Assembly (NCBI GenBank): GCA_900169235.1
Contig: FWCC01000470.1
Span: 1 to 64,000 of the forward strand
Reading direction: 5' to 3'
Length of the DNA: 64,000 bases
Origin: Zarea fungicola
Lineage: Eukaryota; Ascomycota; Sordariomycetes; Hypocreales; Cordycipitaceae
Shown: positions 1 through 11,493 of the stretch, piece after piece
How the letters are laid out: the number at the start of each line of letters is the position of its first letter
Position numbering within the stretch: position 1 is the first letter of the stretch
Notes under the pieces: generated by a model
The model's input: the letters and a program-made list of their open reading frames with translations, nothing else
What the model was told of the DNA's origin: nothing
The model's database searches: none
Translations under genes and position numbers: made by a program

Positions 1-732
1 CGTCGATAAGCCATCGTTACACAGCCGTTGACTCGAACTATGACATTATGTTTATCCGCGCTCGATCGTTCTAATTCGTCCATTTTACAGATTAGATAGG
101 GACATATCTCTCCGCGATATGCTAATGTATTGTTATTAAACATATTATGCCGCACGAAACATAGTAATGACGTCTCCTTATGTTTCGCTGCATTCTGTAT
201 TTCTGTCGGATGTACGGCAAGATCCGAATGCGAGTACTTGCTCCAATCAACTGCCGGCATCAGTTAGAAACCGGTATATGGAGAGATCCATGCTGAGTGG
301 AGAAGAGTTCATCCGTATTAATTTAAATGAAGATGATTACTTTCATCATCATTGGTCTTGGGGCTACGAGCGGAGGTGAGATTCTTGGCATTCTTTAAAA
401 GATGGGCTATGCCGTAAATGCGTCACTTATTTCCTATTTCGTTTCTACTTGAATCGCAAACTCAGCCCAAATGATGTTAGTGCTGAAGTATGCCCCACTG
501 CTGCGGATCATTTCTGGCTTATTTTGAAGTCGAGGACTTCCTCCGAGTCATGTACATCTCGACAACTATAAATTGCTTCTGTTGACGCGATGAAATGCCA
601 GGTTTTCTTTTGGAGCAAGGCAGTAAAGCAGAGCACCGTTCTACTCCTATTCTCACCTTGAACTTCTCAACTATCTTCTCTCGCTCAGGACATCGCCTGC
701 CAGCCCGCCAGTGACATTGCATTCTCAGTGCA
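1..732. other. Intergenic, left edge
   Basis: No supportable gene. An open stretch of 70 codons near 167-379 has no signal peptide, recognisable motif or promoter context. The last 60 bases before 733 are pyrimidine-rich, as is common just upstream of fungal start codons. Confidence 0.5.
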
Positions 733-1395
733 ATGAAGTTCCTCAAACTTGCCACCTTGGCCATCGCGGCTTTCAACGGTGCTCAATCAGCCATCGTTAC
801 ACGAGGTCGCGGGAGTGAGATCTTGATCATTGCGGCAACTGCATACAGTGAGGAGCTTCTCAGGGCCATTTATAACAGTGGTATCGACAACCCGGGCACC
901 CCTCTGGCTGCCGAGTATGGCTCAGCCGTCATGAATCTTCTGCGAGCCCGCTTCGGCGGGTTTGTGCGCGTGTGTCAATACGCAGGAACGCGTTATCACA
1001 CCCTGCGCCCACAGCCAGATGGACGCGTCACCTTGGCTGTTGTTATTGTGTGCGATAATGTTGGCAACATCTTCAATGTCATTGTAGATTTTGCTCGCAG
1101 GAACTTCAAACATATTGACCCAGAACATCAACTTCTACATGAGCTTCTTGGAGGTGCAGAGGAGATGGACATTGCTGCAGCCGAGGCCATCATATACGGA
1201 ACGACAAATACCACCGCTATTGAAGAGTTTTTGAACCAACCGCGGCAAGCAAAGGATCTTGGTGGCCGCAGTGAGACCTGTGAGAATCACGTCTTTCACC
1301 ATAAGCCACCATTGAGGCCAACACCGACAAACCCGCTTTTCGATCACTGCGCCAGTTGCAACAATGTGCCGTTGATCCTGAACTGTCCAATTTAA
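733..1395 (+). CDS. Predicted secreted protein, unknown function
   Basis: Single-exon gene of 220 residues. It starts MKFLKLATL and has a clear signal peptide ending near AQSA (about residue 19), so it is probably secreted. I do not recognise the family. The middle is a compact, hydrophobic and acidic mixed-fold segment. Around residues 138-142 a hydrophobic helix carries HELLG inside DPEHQLLHELLGG, which resembles a zincin HExxH helix that has lost its second histidine. The C-terminus (about 175-220) is proline-, cysteine- and histidine-rich and looks disordered. The start is set by the signal peptide and the pyrimidine-rich leader. The gene stands alone, facing the HET gene tail to tail. 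The existence of the gene is fairly likely; its function is not determined. Confidence 0.6.
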   Translation: MKFLKLATLAIAAFNGAQSAIVTRGRGSEILIIAATAYSEELLRAIYNSGIDNPGTPLAAEYGSAVMNLLRARFGGFVRVCQYAGTRYHTLRPQPDGRVTLAVVIVCDNVGNIFNVIVDFARRNFKHIDPEHQLLHELLGGAEEMDIAAAEAIIYGTTNTTAIEEFLNQPRQAKDLGGRSETCENHVFHHKPPLRPTPTNPLFDHCASCNNVPLILNCPI

Positions 1396-2010
1396 AATGA
1401 AGGGCATTTTGAGGAACCGAAGCGACAAGTATACCACTCAGAGCCACAAAGATCAAAGCAACGCCAGCCGTGGCGGAAGATTCCCAGCATCTAGACATAT
1501 ACATTGGTTTGTCACCGGTGCCTCTTGCACGTTGGCGCTTTTATATATATACGAGCTCTAGGTACTAGTTTTCTGAATTTCGAGTTTCAATTAAATCGTC
1601 TATTAGTGATTCAACATCGCATTTATTCTACCTTTTTCTTCTTATATTGTTCCCTTTCTGCTGTTTTTGTAGTAATGCAGTATGCTGTACTCTGGCGGCA
1701 CTCGTCTTGCTACGGCCTGGGCTCAGTACCTGCACTATATTCAGTACAAAGACTTTTCCAGCGGTGTAATATAGTCGAGTCAATCCGGTGGCTGTCTGCC
1801 AGTGAGCTGGGTGGAATAGTAGAGAGTATCAGGATATAAACGGTTGTCCCTGCCTAATTCTGCTTTTTAAAGCAAATAATAATACATGAAACCAAGGCGG
1901 CTTTGCTTTTCGTTTTTATAAACTAGAAAATAGCATCTGTTTTTTTAATAAACCTAGCCTTACAGGGATACCGCTAATTGAAATGAAAATTCAATGTTAT
2001 TTCAGAACCA
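1396..2010. other. Intergenic
   Basis: AT-rich spacer between two convergent genes, with T-runs near 1630-1660 and 1940. An open stretch at 1504-1839 has no family signature and is not called. Confidence 0.5.
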
Positions 2011-3978
2011 TCATACAAAATCAAAGTGACGCACAGGGACGCCGGCAGCCGCCAACTCAGCCGACTCTACACCAAATGGCAAACCAGCGTCCTCATCATT
2101 GCGGACGGAAATGCCTAGGCGTTTGAATCGAGGGTCAAGCCACGAAATTTCCTGGGTAATTTTGTTTCTATATGCCGGACGATATCCCGTTGCGCTGTGG
2201 TTCCGATACAGGGCTTCCACATTGTCCGGCAGCTGACCCAACATCGCTTCTCCCTGTACCATGCCATATAAGAAGCTTTCACCCACGACCTGGAATTGAT
2301 CTCCACTTCCGACTGGCCGCAGTGCAATAAGCGCATCGCAACCAAGTGGTGCACAGAGAATGTCGTTGGCTTTGACACCCCACGGTGCCAGCCCGAGGTA
2401 GCCTTCTGCCGTTTTCATGAACGATCTTCCTTGACTGTGCGGTAAAAAGCTGCTCATAGAATGGGTCAACTCCGGTACAATCGCGGGGTCTAATTGTTTC
2501 GTATCAGTGCATCCCACGAGGGAACGAATCGCGCTCATGCTAGACTGAGCCGTAGGTCGACTTGGCCTCACAGGGTCCAGCTCTGGAAAACTCGAGCAGA
2601 GCAAGCTTCCACAAAAGGCCTCCAAGCAAGAGCATCCCGCAATGTTACTTGTCGCCAAATCCTTTGGTAAAAGTCTCACAATCTCACTAACAACGTCCTC
2701 AAACTCTGAAACTGTTATGACATTGGGTTCAAGATCGAATTTCCGTATCTCGGTTGCTTCGGTGACCAAGGCGCAGCGAACAGCGGCTATGCGGAGAGTA
2801 CCTTTGCTAGGGTAAGAGACGTCGCTTCGAGTAGACCCCGACGTATGACAGAAGCGTATTGGACCAGTCCATCTTTTATTCGCCCAGTCCGGAACCCACG
2901 TAGGCATCAACGTTTGACCCCGGCGAGATATGTCACAATCCCTGAGAACGTCAAGTGAGCCGTAATGGGCTATATGGCGTCGAACTACATCCTCGTAGAT
3001 GTCGGCTGCTCGGAGAGTATAATCCGCCCGGATACCGAGCTGATGACTGGTTATTCCAAGGACAGCGTACACCTTGTCCCCTGCTTCCCGACACGCCAAC
3101 TCCTGTGTCTTGAAGAGGACATCTCTGAGAGTAGACTCGAACCACTTGAAGAAGGAGTTATTTATCGTTAGTAAACGCGGTCGTATCGCCTGGTAATCCG
3201 ATTTGCCCAATCTTTTGCGGAATATAAGATAGATGGCAGCCTGCACAAGATCCCATTTTGCGTGCTTGTAACCGCAAACAACGACGGCAGCGGAGCTGGC
3301 TAGCCTTATTTCTTGCACCACCCAAAGTCTACCGAACCAAGGACGATCGAGAATTTGAGCTATGGAAGCAAATTCTTCATCCGTGTATGGGAGATGCAGG
3401 CTGAGGTCAGCCCAGTGAGGCTCGTGTGACCACCGATGGCTGGGGCTGATTGCTCTGGAGAGCCAGTCGATCTCAATTTTTTCTCCAAGACTTTCCAGCA
3501 TGGCAAGGCCATAATCGCTCTTGTCAGCCTCTGGACCAAGCCAGACGATAACGCGGGCGGCTAATTGATAGATGCGGGACATAAAAGTCCACTGGTGGCT
3601 TCGTTCTTGGAGGTTGGTTTGATCGATACAAATGGCATCAACCCAAAGGCTCCGCACAGCTGTCTGGCTTCGAAGGTGTTGGAGGGCTACGTGGAGACTT
3701 TTGGTGACTAAAAGGTCTTCAAGGACGGGCTCCTCGCTGTTACCCTGGGGATGATGACACTGGCACTGATTTTAATTTGACAGGAACCGGATTTTCTCTG
3801 AGCCCCAGACGTAAGAAAGGGCCTCGTAGTGCGGAACTTCGTCGCTATCTTTGAAGTCAATTATTTGCAAGGATATAACAATCTCATCCGTTTTGGCCTT
3901 TGCAGGAAGCAATTTCAGAAGCCTAATGCGGGCTGTGTCTGAAGGAAGTAGTGCATAGCTGTATTTCGCTACTGCCAT
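2011..3978 (-). pseudogene. HET-domain protein with in-frame stop codon
   Basis: Heterokaryon-incompatibility (HET) domain protein, a fungal allorecognition and cell-death family acting in the cytoplasm. From the ATG at 3978 the frame gives the HET start block (YEALSYVWGS, about residues 50-59). In the same frame, after an in-frame TAA at 3774-3772, come VTKSLHVALQHLR, SLWVDAICIDQ, VIVWLGPEAD and RLWVVQEIRLAS. These are the canonical HET blocks in order. The frame is otherwise open to 2011, about 655 codons, with a C-terminal region of unknown fold. The only interruption is the TAA just after FLSN. I found no GT-AG intron that removes it without also removing the conserved YVWG block, so a nonsense mutation is the simplest reading. 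A downstream start would lose the first HET block. Splicing I cannot see, or readthrough, are alternatives. Confidence 0.8.
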
Positions 3979-4751
3979 GGCAATTTAATGTCTTGTGCCG
4001 ACCAGCAATCTTTGTCAGACGTAATTTGCGTAATGCGTAAGCGACTCTAACTGAACTTTTTCTTTCGCTGAAAGGTCTAACACCAAATGAGAAGTCAAGT
4101 TTTGAATTGAGCAGGCTCGGCGAGGCTATGGAGAGACAGCTTCAATGGACATGTGGCTGGAATCGAATGACTTTACATCTGTTTATGTATGGATTCGTGT
4201 AGTGGTGCGGAAACGCCTGTCAAACTATTGAATCGAATTTGGGGCTGAATAGATGTTAACAAATACTCACGCAGACATCTTGGTGAACGATCGGCCCTGG
4301 TTGAAAGATGCCTGGCAGACCGCCCAGCACGCCTCACTGGTTCGCACCTGCACCACCTCGGACAAGGCTTATCGCTAGCCGTAGCATCGTCGCAGCCTCT
4401 CCTGGATTTGACGAGGAAATGTGACCTCAAGCCAGGTGTAGCTCTACAAAAGTGTATACAGCCACCACCTGATAGTACATTAGCCAGTCAGAATGCGTGA
4501 CACCACACCACCCCGTCGACTTGGATCCATGATCGTCCGCATCAGCACTACTGTGCGAACTTCGTGGCGGTTGGTACGCCTTGATAGTGCGTGCTTCTGG
4601 CAGATAATCATTGGATAAATACAAATGAGATATTTTCAGGTCCCCAATCTCATCAATATATGTTTCCTTCTAGAGACTGGTCTTAGACTCGCTGGCTCCT
4701 TCAAAGCACATCACTCAAACCTGACTTAAAATATATACATATGCATATGCA
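3979..4751. promoter_or_regulatory. Divergent intergenic region, HET / PMI
   Basis: Upstream of two divergent genes. Immediately before the isomerase start (4728-4750) lies an AT-rich stretch with TATA-like sequence and the palindrome CATATGCATATG. Short open frames on the minus strand (4173-4624) have no motif and are not called. Confidence 0.4.
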
Positions 4752-6080
4752 ATGCAGGATAACCCTCTCTTACGCCTACAGTGTGGAGTGAACTCAAAGA
4801 CATGGGGCAGGGTCGGCTACGAATCTATAGCGGCCCGTTTCGCAGCCACAACTACACCGGATCTACAAATCGAGCTGAACAGACCGTATGCTGAGCTATG
4901 GGCTGGCACGTATCCTCCAAATCCATCCAAGGATATAATTTCCGGCCGGTCATTGATTGATCTCATTGCTGACGATGCAAGCCTCTTGTCGACCTCGGTC
5001 ACGGCGCGATACGGCTCAAAACTGCCTTTTTTGCTGAAAGTACTCTCCATTGGCAAGCCGCTTTCGATCCAAGCACACCCGAATAAACGGCTGGCCGAGC
5101 AGTTGCACGCTAAGAGCCCGGACATTTATCCCGATGACAATCATAAGCCAGAAATGGCAATTGCGCTGAGCGACTTTGAGGGACTTGTTGGTATACGGCC
5201 ACTTGACGAGATCGCGCATTTTTTAACTCATGTGCCTTCACTTCGAACTCTAGTCGGTGACGGCCCGGCGCAGCTCACCCTTGCTGCTGCAAATGGAGGT
5301 GATTTGCTGGGGTCTGCAACACAAAAGGCACTGGCTCTCAAGTCAGCCTTTACGGCGCTCCTTGTCGCATCCCCAGATTCGGTTACGGCTGCGACAAAGA
5401 TGCTCTTCGCAGAAGCGTCCTCAAATGTCGAAGATTTTGCAGGTGGCGGCGTCAAGGCTACATCTGGCGCAGTCCTATCGGAGCTCGCAACAAGACTTTA
5501 CAATTATTTTCCTGATGACGTTGGACTATTTTTCATCTTCTTCCTCAATCATGTCCGCCTCACGCCAGGCGAAGCTGTTTTCTTGAAGGCAGACACCATC
5601 CACGCCTACCTGTCAGGGGACATCATTGAGTGCATGGCGGCGAGCGACAACGTTGCGCGCGCCGGGCTAACCCATAGTTACAAGGATGCGGACGCTTTTA
5701 CGCAGCTTTTGGATTATGCGGTGCTTGAAGAGCCGAGGGTAGATGCAACAGCGTACGCACGCGCCACGTTGAACCGAGCGGCGGTCGACTCGGCATCGCA
5801 CGTACTGTTGTACGATCCACCAGTTGACGAGTTCAGCGTCGTTCGATCCGTGCTGATTGGTCACGGTGCAAAGGCGACGTTTGACCCAATTTCTGGCCCT
5901 CTCATCGCGATCTGCACGAGCGGCAGCGGATGCATAGCCGCTGGCCAAACAAGGAAGGAGATGAAGGAGGGCTGGGTCTACTTTCTTGGCGCCAACTCTA
6001 AACTAGATTTAGAATGCATTGGGACCGAGACCAACGAGTTTACAACTTTCATAGCCTTTTGCGAGGGGTACGGTCCATGA
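4752..6080 (+). CDS. Mannose-6-phosphate isomerase, type I
   Basis: Zinc enzyme interconverting fructose-6-phosphate and mannose-6-phosphate in the cytosol, feeding GDP-mannose for glycoprotein and cell-wall mannan, or taking mannose into glycolysis. Single exon, 442 residues, normal length for the type I family. The N-terminal block QCGVNSKTWGRVG and the active-site blocks are present. Family knowledge places the zinc ligands at Q107 and H109 (in SIQAHPNK), E134 (in DNHKPEMAIAL) and H284 (in ADTIHAYLSGD), with catalytic R303 (SDNVARAGL). All are visible here, so the protein should be active. The start codon lies 10 residues before the family N-terminus and fits it. Fungi normally have one housekeeping PMI; its position in accessory sequence near a sugar transporter suggests an extra paralogue for mannose use. 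That is inference. Confidence 0.93.
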   Translation: MQDNPLLRLQCGVNSKTWGRVGYESIAARFAATTTPDLQIELNRPYAELWAGTYPPNPSKDIISGRSLIDLIADDASLLSTSVTARYGSKLPFLLKVLSIGKPLSIQAHPNKRLAEQLHAKSPDIYPDDNHKPEMAIALSDFEGLVGIRPLDEIAHFLTHVPSLRTLVGDGPAQLTLAAANGGDLLGSATQKALALKSAFTALLVASPDSVTAATKMLFAEASSNVEDFAGGGVKATSGAVLSELATRLYNYFPDDVGLFFIFFLNHVRLTPGEAVFLKADTIHAYLSGDIIECMAASDNVARAGLTHSYKDADAFTQLLDYAVLEEPRVDATAYARATLNRAAVDSASHVLLYDPPVDEFSVVRSVLIGHGAKATFDPISGPLIAICTSGSGCIAAGQTRKEMKEGWVYFLGANSKLDLECIGTETNEFTTFIAFCEGYGP

Positions 6081-7547
6081 ATCTAGTTTCTGGTACGAGG
6101 CTAGGTGACCGAGAGAAATGGGCTACGTATGCATGAGCCGATATTGATCTGCTAGTAAATGCCGTTGAATGTGCCGTAAAAGCTCATTATGAGCCTTTAA
6201 TCTACATGTCGCAGCCACCAAGCTTGTAAGTCTTCGCAAAACAAACAGAGACCACTGTATAGATTGAATGGGGGGTCCGGCTGTAGTCTTTGCCAGTAGA
6301 GAACTGATTCTCAGAGTCCCTTGTATGACGCTAAAAAAAGCCCGATGGTGTACCTTGGTAGCAATTGTAATAAGTCGAATGGCCTCTAATAACCCGAATG
6401 TAATATGGAAGAGGCGCAAAGTGACCCCCTAACTAGTCAGCCTCAAGTCACCCGCCTTGTATATTAGGGGCAAGTGGCTGAAGAAGCATGCCGTCTAGCC
6501 GGTTTCGGAAAACTCCGAGCTGCATCAGAGAACTTGGCTCGCGCATATGAACAGCTAGTAATAATAATAAGCGTAGAAAGTTCTTAATAATTTAAAGCAG
6601 TAATAATACAAAGTAACACAGTACTCCTCTCCTCGTACACATAGGGACCAGGGGAAAAACCCACGTCATATGGAGCAAGGAAACGGTGCTAGTCAGATCA
6701 CTTCCTGATTGGGTGGTTTAGGAATCATGAACGTGGTTTGCTTCCACCGTCGCTCCCTGTTTGCCTCAGCCTGTCACTTTTCAATAGCCGCATTGTACAT
6801 ACTACGGCAATTGCGGAGTAGGGCTGGACTGGATCCAAAAACAAAATATGGAGGCAAGAAAATCAGGCAGCCAATGGGATATCAGGATACTGTAGAGTTG
6901 GATGACGCTTGACGGGACCTGGGGTATTGTATCCATAGTCTAGGATAGCTGTATTTCTTTAAAATAAGCTCGATATTAAGGATGAATGGTTACTTCGAAA
7001 CGTACGCTATACACCTAAAAGTTGATTGAGTACAACTAGTATTCTGTTAGCTCTACTCTGCAGTTGTTAGAATGGTACGCGCCAATAACAAGGCTACATC
7101 ATGCCACGTTAGTAGGTAGCTTCTGTGCTGCAGTTTCATGCACAGTACTATATTTGCTCTGCATTGTTACATCGTCGACAAATCAACAATATATTTTCGG
7201 CGCTCGTTTTCACCCAGCACCGCTTATTCCCATGGGATGGGCGAACAGCCACCTCCGCAGCCGACTCCATAGTTGCCGAATTCGGCGGAAGCTCGTTGGT
7301 GGAATATTTACCAATCGCCGAGCGATGTGCCGCTTAGCCGGGCGTTTGACCGGGTTCCGGTCCGAGATGTACAAAGGATCATCAACTTAACGACACGTTG
7401 TAGAATAGTTTATAATATGCACTTGGCCTTTCCAGGTTGTCGTGCCGGCCTTGCTTATCGCTGTGTCACTGAGGCGATAATTCCACTACCGTTGTAGTGT
7501 TACTCTTCCATTCTGTCGGGTCCAGGGCTTGCACGACAACCGCCAAG
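6081..7547. other. Intergenic
   Basis: About 1.5 kb without a supportable gene. Small open frames (6123-6419 minus; 6709-6912 and 7064-7497 plus) lack motifs and change frame frequently. The base composition is AT-rich, unlike the two flanking sugar genes. Confidence 0.5.
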
Positions 7548-9373
7548 ATGAGCCACAGCATTCTAAGCAAGTTCATCAAGAATGATGCAATCAGGCTGGA
7601 TCCCCCGGAGGTCTACAATTGGCGGGTTTTTGCACTCGCAGCGTCGGTAAGTAGACGCGCTCGACTTGCCTAGCCGTGGTTGTCCAAAGGATTCCTGCCG
7701 AACTGACACAATGTAGGCTTGCTTCGGTGGCATCCTGTTTGGCATGGATACGGGTATCATTGGAGGTGTCCTGACGCTACCCGACTTCAAGAGAGAGTTT
7801 CGCTTGAACGAGCACGCCAGCGACAAGAAGTATGCAGCCAATCTGTCAGCAAACTTTGTGTCCACCATGCAGGCTGGCGCCTTTGCTGGTGCTCTTCTCA
7901 CGACTCCCATTGCTGAGAAACTGGGACGCAAGAAAGGACTCATGATTGTCGCTGTAGTTGGCTTCATTGGCGGTATCTTGCAAGCGTTTTCGTACGGTAA
8001 CTTTGCCTGCTTCTACATCGGACGGTATGCAATACCCTTTCTTTGTTCTCCCCCTCCCCGTCACTCTTTATATCTCTTCCTATACTGTGGAATTGGCATT
8101 GACATATCCCACAGGTTTATTGAAGGACTCGGTCTTGGTGGCGCGACTATGATCGCTCCTACCTATGTATCGGAGAATGCACCGCGAGGAATCCGTGGCC
8201 TGCTCATCGGCTTTTATCAACTGTTTGAAACGGCCGGTGCCATGATTGCCTTTTTTATTGATTATGGTTCCCTACTACACATCTCTGGCAAGGCATCTTG
8301 GATGGTCCCACTGGCAATGCAGTCTCTGCCGCCTGTTCTCATCTTCGTGGCCATGTTTTTCTGCCCCGAGTCCCCGCGATGGCTCGCGGGCAAAGATAAT
8401 TGGGAAGAGGCCTCCAACGTTCTTTCAACGGTTCGCAATCTCCCAGTTGACCACCCGTATGTTCAGCAGGAGCTTCTGGAACTGCGCACCGGTTTGGAAG
8501 AGGAACGCCGCTCTGTGCACGGTACCGGTTTCTGGGCCACGCAGCGCGAGTGCTGGACGATTCCCGGCAACAGAAACAGAGCCTTAATCTCTATCGGACT
8601 GATGGTATGCCAGCAGTGGACCGGAACGAATGCCATCAACTACTACGCCCCAACTATTTTCACTGCTCTCGGTGTGAAGGGCACATCGCAGTCACTGTTC
8701 GCCACTGGTGTGTACGGCATCATCAAGGTGTCGGGCTGCGCAATCTTCATCTTCTTTCTCGCGGATACTCTTGGTCGTCGCTTATCCTTGGTCTGGACGG
8801 CGTTTGCCATGTTTTTCTGCATGTTTTATCTCGGATTCTACGTCCGATTCGATCCACCAAAGGCTGGTGCTGCGATCCCGGCAGCTGGGTATGTTGCGCT
8901 CGTTGTTGTCTATCTTTTCGCAGCTGCCTTCCAGTTTGGATGGGGTCCAGTGTGCTGGATATATGTCTCTGAGATTCCTTCCAACCGTCTGCGTGGCTAC
9001 AATGTCTCCTTGGCTGCCGCCACACAGTGGCTCTTCAACCTGGTTGTTGCCCGTGCGACTCCGGTTATGCTTGTGACTGTCGGCGGACCGACCGGTTACG
9101 GAACATACTTTATCTACGGAAGCTTCTGCTTCGCCATGGGCATTGCTGCCTGGTGGCTGCCAGAGACTAAGGGTGTAAGTAATAATTCGATCGCCACAGT
9201 CCTCATTTCGCGTTTAGTAACAAGGTTTTTTTTGTTAGATTTCACTGGAGCGCATGGACGAACTCTTCGGCGTAACCAACTTCGACGGCATCGAAGATAT
9301 CGGACGAGCGGGCTTGAAGGGATTCAATGATGAGGAGCAAGGTCATGTCGAGGCTGTGGAGAAAACGGCCTGA
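7548..9373 (+). CDS. MFS hexose transporter (sugar porter family)
   Basis: Plasma-membrane sugar/proton symporter or facilitator of the major facilitator superfamily, with 12 predicted helices. Four exons: 7548-7646, 7717-8024, 8115-9174, 9239-9373. They total 533 codons plus stop, and all introns are GT-AG. Exon 1 supplies the typical N-terminus (DPPEVYNWRVFALAAS) and exon 2 begins helix 1 (GGILFGMDTGIIGGVL). Sugar-porter signatures seen: GRKKG after helix 2, RFIEGLGLGG across the second splice, PESPRWL, CQQWTGTNAINYYAPTIF, DTLGRR and the PETKG signature at the end of helix 12. The last intron splits PETKG from ISLERMDELFG, the usual cytoplasmic tail. Resemblance is to the RCO3/hexose-sensor-like branch, judged by eye only. 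It is the second sugar gene downstream of the isomerase on the same strand. Confidence 0.93.
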
Positions 9374-11493
9374 ACATGAGTCGGTGGTAGTTCTGGTCTT
9401 GTATTACACTTAATTGTCCCGGCATCTGTATTGTGATCGCTGTAGCAGCAAATTGTTAGAAAACATACCTTGGCCAGCTGGGTACCTTTTAAAGTAAGAT
9501 GGGTGTGGACTAATTGGTTCATATTTTAATTTTCTTTTTATAATTTGTCGTGGCAAGCGAAGCGGGTAGTGGAGATCAATCGAATTGTCAACTCTACACG
9601 CGCCAAGGTCCTCGCCGGTGAGAACCCGTAACAAAAATGCTCCTCGCATTACAGTTAGAATAAGTAATTTTTCGCTGAAGTGCCCAGCACTACAGCGTTA
9701 ATCCCTAACCGCTTGCGAGTTATCGTAGTGGAACAGAGAATCGTTATAGAACAAAAGAAATGTATAGGGTAAGTTAACGGCCCCTCAAGTGGACAAGTCG
9801 ATAGACAAACTATGTTCTGACATGGCAGTTCAATTTTATCCAATGTATGGGTAGCTAACTGCAATGCAGATGATGATCGACTTAACCTTTTCGGTTCCAG
9901 CGCTGGATTGCGTCGAAGTTACGTGTTTCACATACAGTTCAGCCCCTACTGAAGACTCATCATTTGATTGAGAAAAGAGAAAATGGGATGTAAGCAAGGT
10001 ATTTTGCAAGTGAGGGGAACCCCATTTTGACAAGAAAAAACGACAAACAATTCGGTGTACGAGCCGGCACTGGTATGAAGTGTATAGGCCTTGTGGTAGT
10101 TTTATGCAATACTCGGGATTATCGTTTGAGGGTCCTTGGAATGTTGCTTGCCGAACCGTTGCTTGATCAGCCGGGACGGCCCGTGTCCTTTCACCATACG
10201 CGCTAACTAATAATTACATCTGCAGCATGCCACTCGCTGGCAGCTCAGCCATCGCTCGGCAACGCTCCATCAATGAAACTAATAAACGTCGATTGCTGCC
10301 TTGAGACACGTTGAAAATGGATACTGGCCTTCGGGAGATATGGTACTTAGTCATTCATTCCGGCAAGAAACACGGCGCCCAGTGTGGAATGTCGGAAACA
10401 CGGAAGGGGAAGATATGTCTGAAAGTAGCTGCAGGGCAGGCAACTATTCCAGTGGGAGCTCGCAATTTATCCAAATGCTCTTGTTTCTGGAGTTCAACCG
10501 AACTAATCACCTTGACGCTGAGCGATGGACCGAAGAGTGATGGCTCTGAGCTCGACGTTCCGAGACATACGTCACTCGCTCGCGCCGGACACCAGAAAAA
10601 GGTGTCAGTCGTTGCAACACAGGGAACCAATGTTGTTTCAGCAGATCCATTTAACACCGTTCAGCCTGCTGTCATACGTTCCGCAAGAGATTAGCGGCGT
10701 AACGAGTTAAGTACAGAGATGTGTATTGTCGTAAAAATCCAGATACAATTTAGGCTGCTAGCCCGAGAGTAGTGAACGATAAAGTAGCACAACAAACAAC
10801 AGTTTTAGGACACTTGGAAGCTCCATGGGCACCTGAAACTTGGAGCAGTTTTTACCGAATGCAACCCAACATCGTATGATTTCCCGGCTCGCAAATCTTC
10901 GACAACTAGCCGCGGCCAGTGGGCATGCCAGAGGTATTTTGTATCAACCCATCTCTCCAAGCGAATTCCATAGGCTTTTGAAACTGCAGACATATTATAT
11001 GGGCAAGTCAAGTTAGACAGCAGTGTCTTAATACAAAATAGCGAAACACGGCTGAATGTGCATAACCAGCTGAGCATCCACTCGGCCGGCATGGAGAGGC
11101 TTAGCTTTCATTTGCGAGCGTCCTCTCTTATGCCTCGCCTTGGAGTAATCTTTGTAGTTACCCAGATAGCCACTAATGTATATGTCTGAGTCATTACATT
11201 TATTAAATGTTTGTTGCAAGTTGTGGTGAAACGTGGTTCTAGTACGAGAGCCATCTCGGTCTTGATATCTCCACGGATAACTCAACCTGTGACATATCTC
11301 GCCTCCAGTGGAGAATGAAATTATCAAGTAGGAAAAGATGAGAAATTGAGAAAAGTTTGACAGAGCAAAAAAGTCTGTAAATATATAAGGCTGAACCCTT
11401 TCCTCTCATCACTCAATCTACTTTTTCTCAATCACTACCAATTACACAAATAGCCTAAACACCGTACTTACTACCCCACTTACTCTCTTTACT
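9374..11493. other. Intergenic, about 2.1 kb
   Basis: No supported gene. Overlapping open frames on both strands at 10301-10710 (up to 127 codons) have no signal peptide, domain or consistent start; at most one could be real and I see no reason to choose. The right end (11341-11493) is the promoter of the cysteine-rich secreted protein gene. Confidence 0.45.
11380..11388 (+). promoter_or_regulatory. TATA box of cysteine-rich secreted gene
   Basis: AATATATAAGG-type TATA element about 105 bases before the ATG at 11494. It is followed by a CT-rich, CA-punctuated leader (11400-11490), the usual architecture of a strongly expressed fungal secreted-protein gene. Confidence 0.6.

Noticed and set aside
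1504..1839. 111-codon open frame after the first secreted protein
   Set aside because: AT-rich with no recognisable product, lies in the 3' flank.
10301..10710. Overlapping open frames of up to 127 codons on both strands
   Set aside because: Neither has a convincing ATG, signal peptide, domain or codon pattern; they shadow each other.
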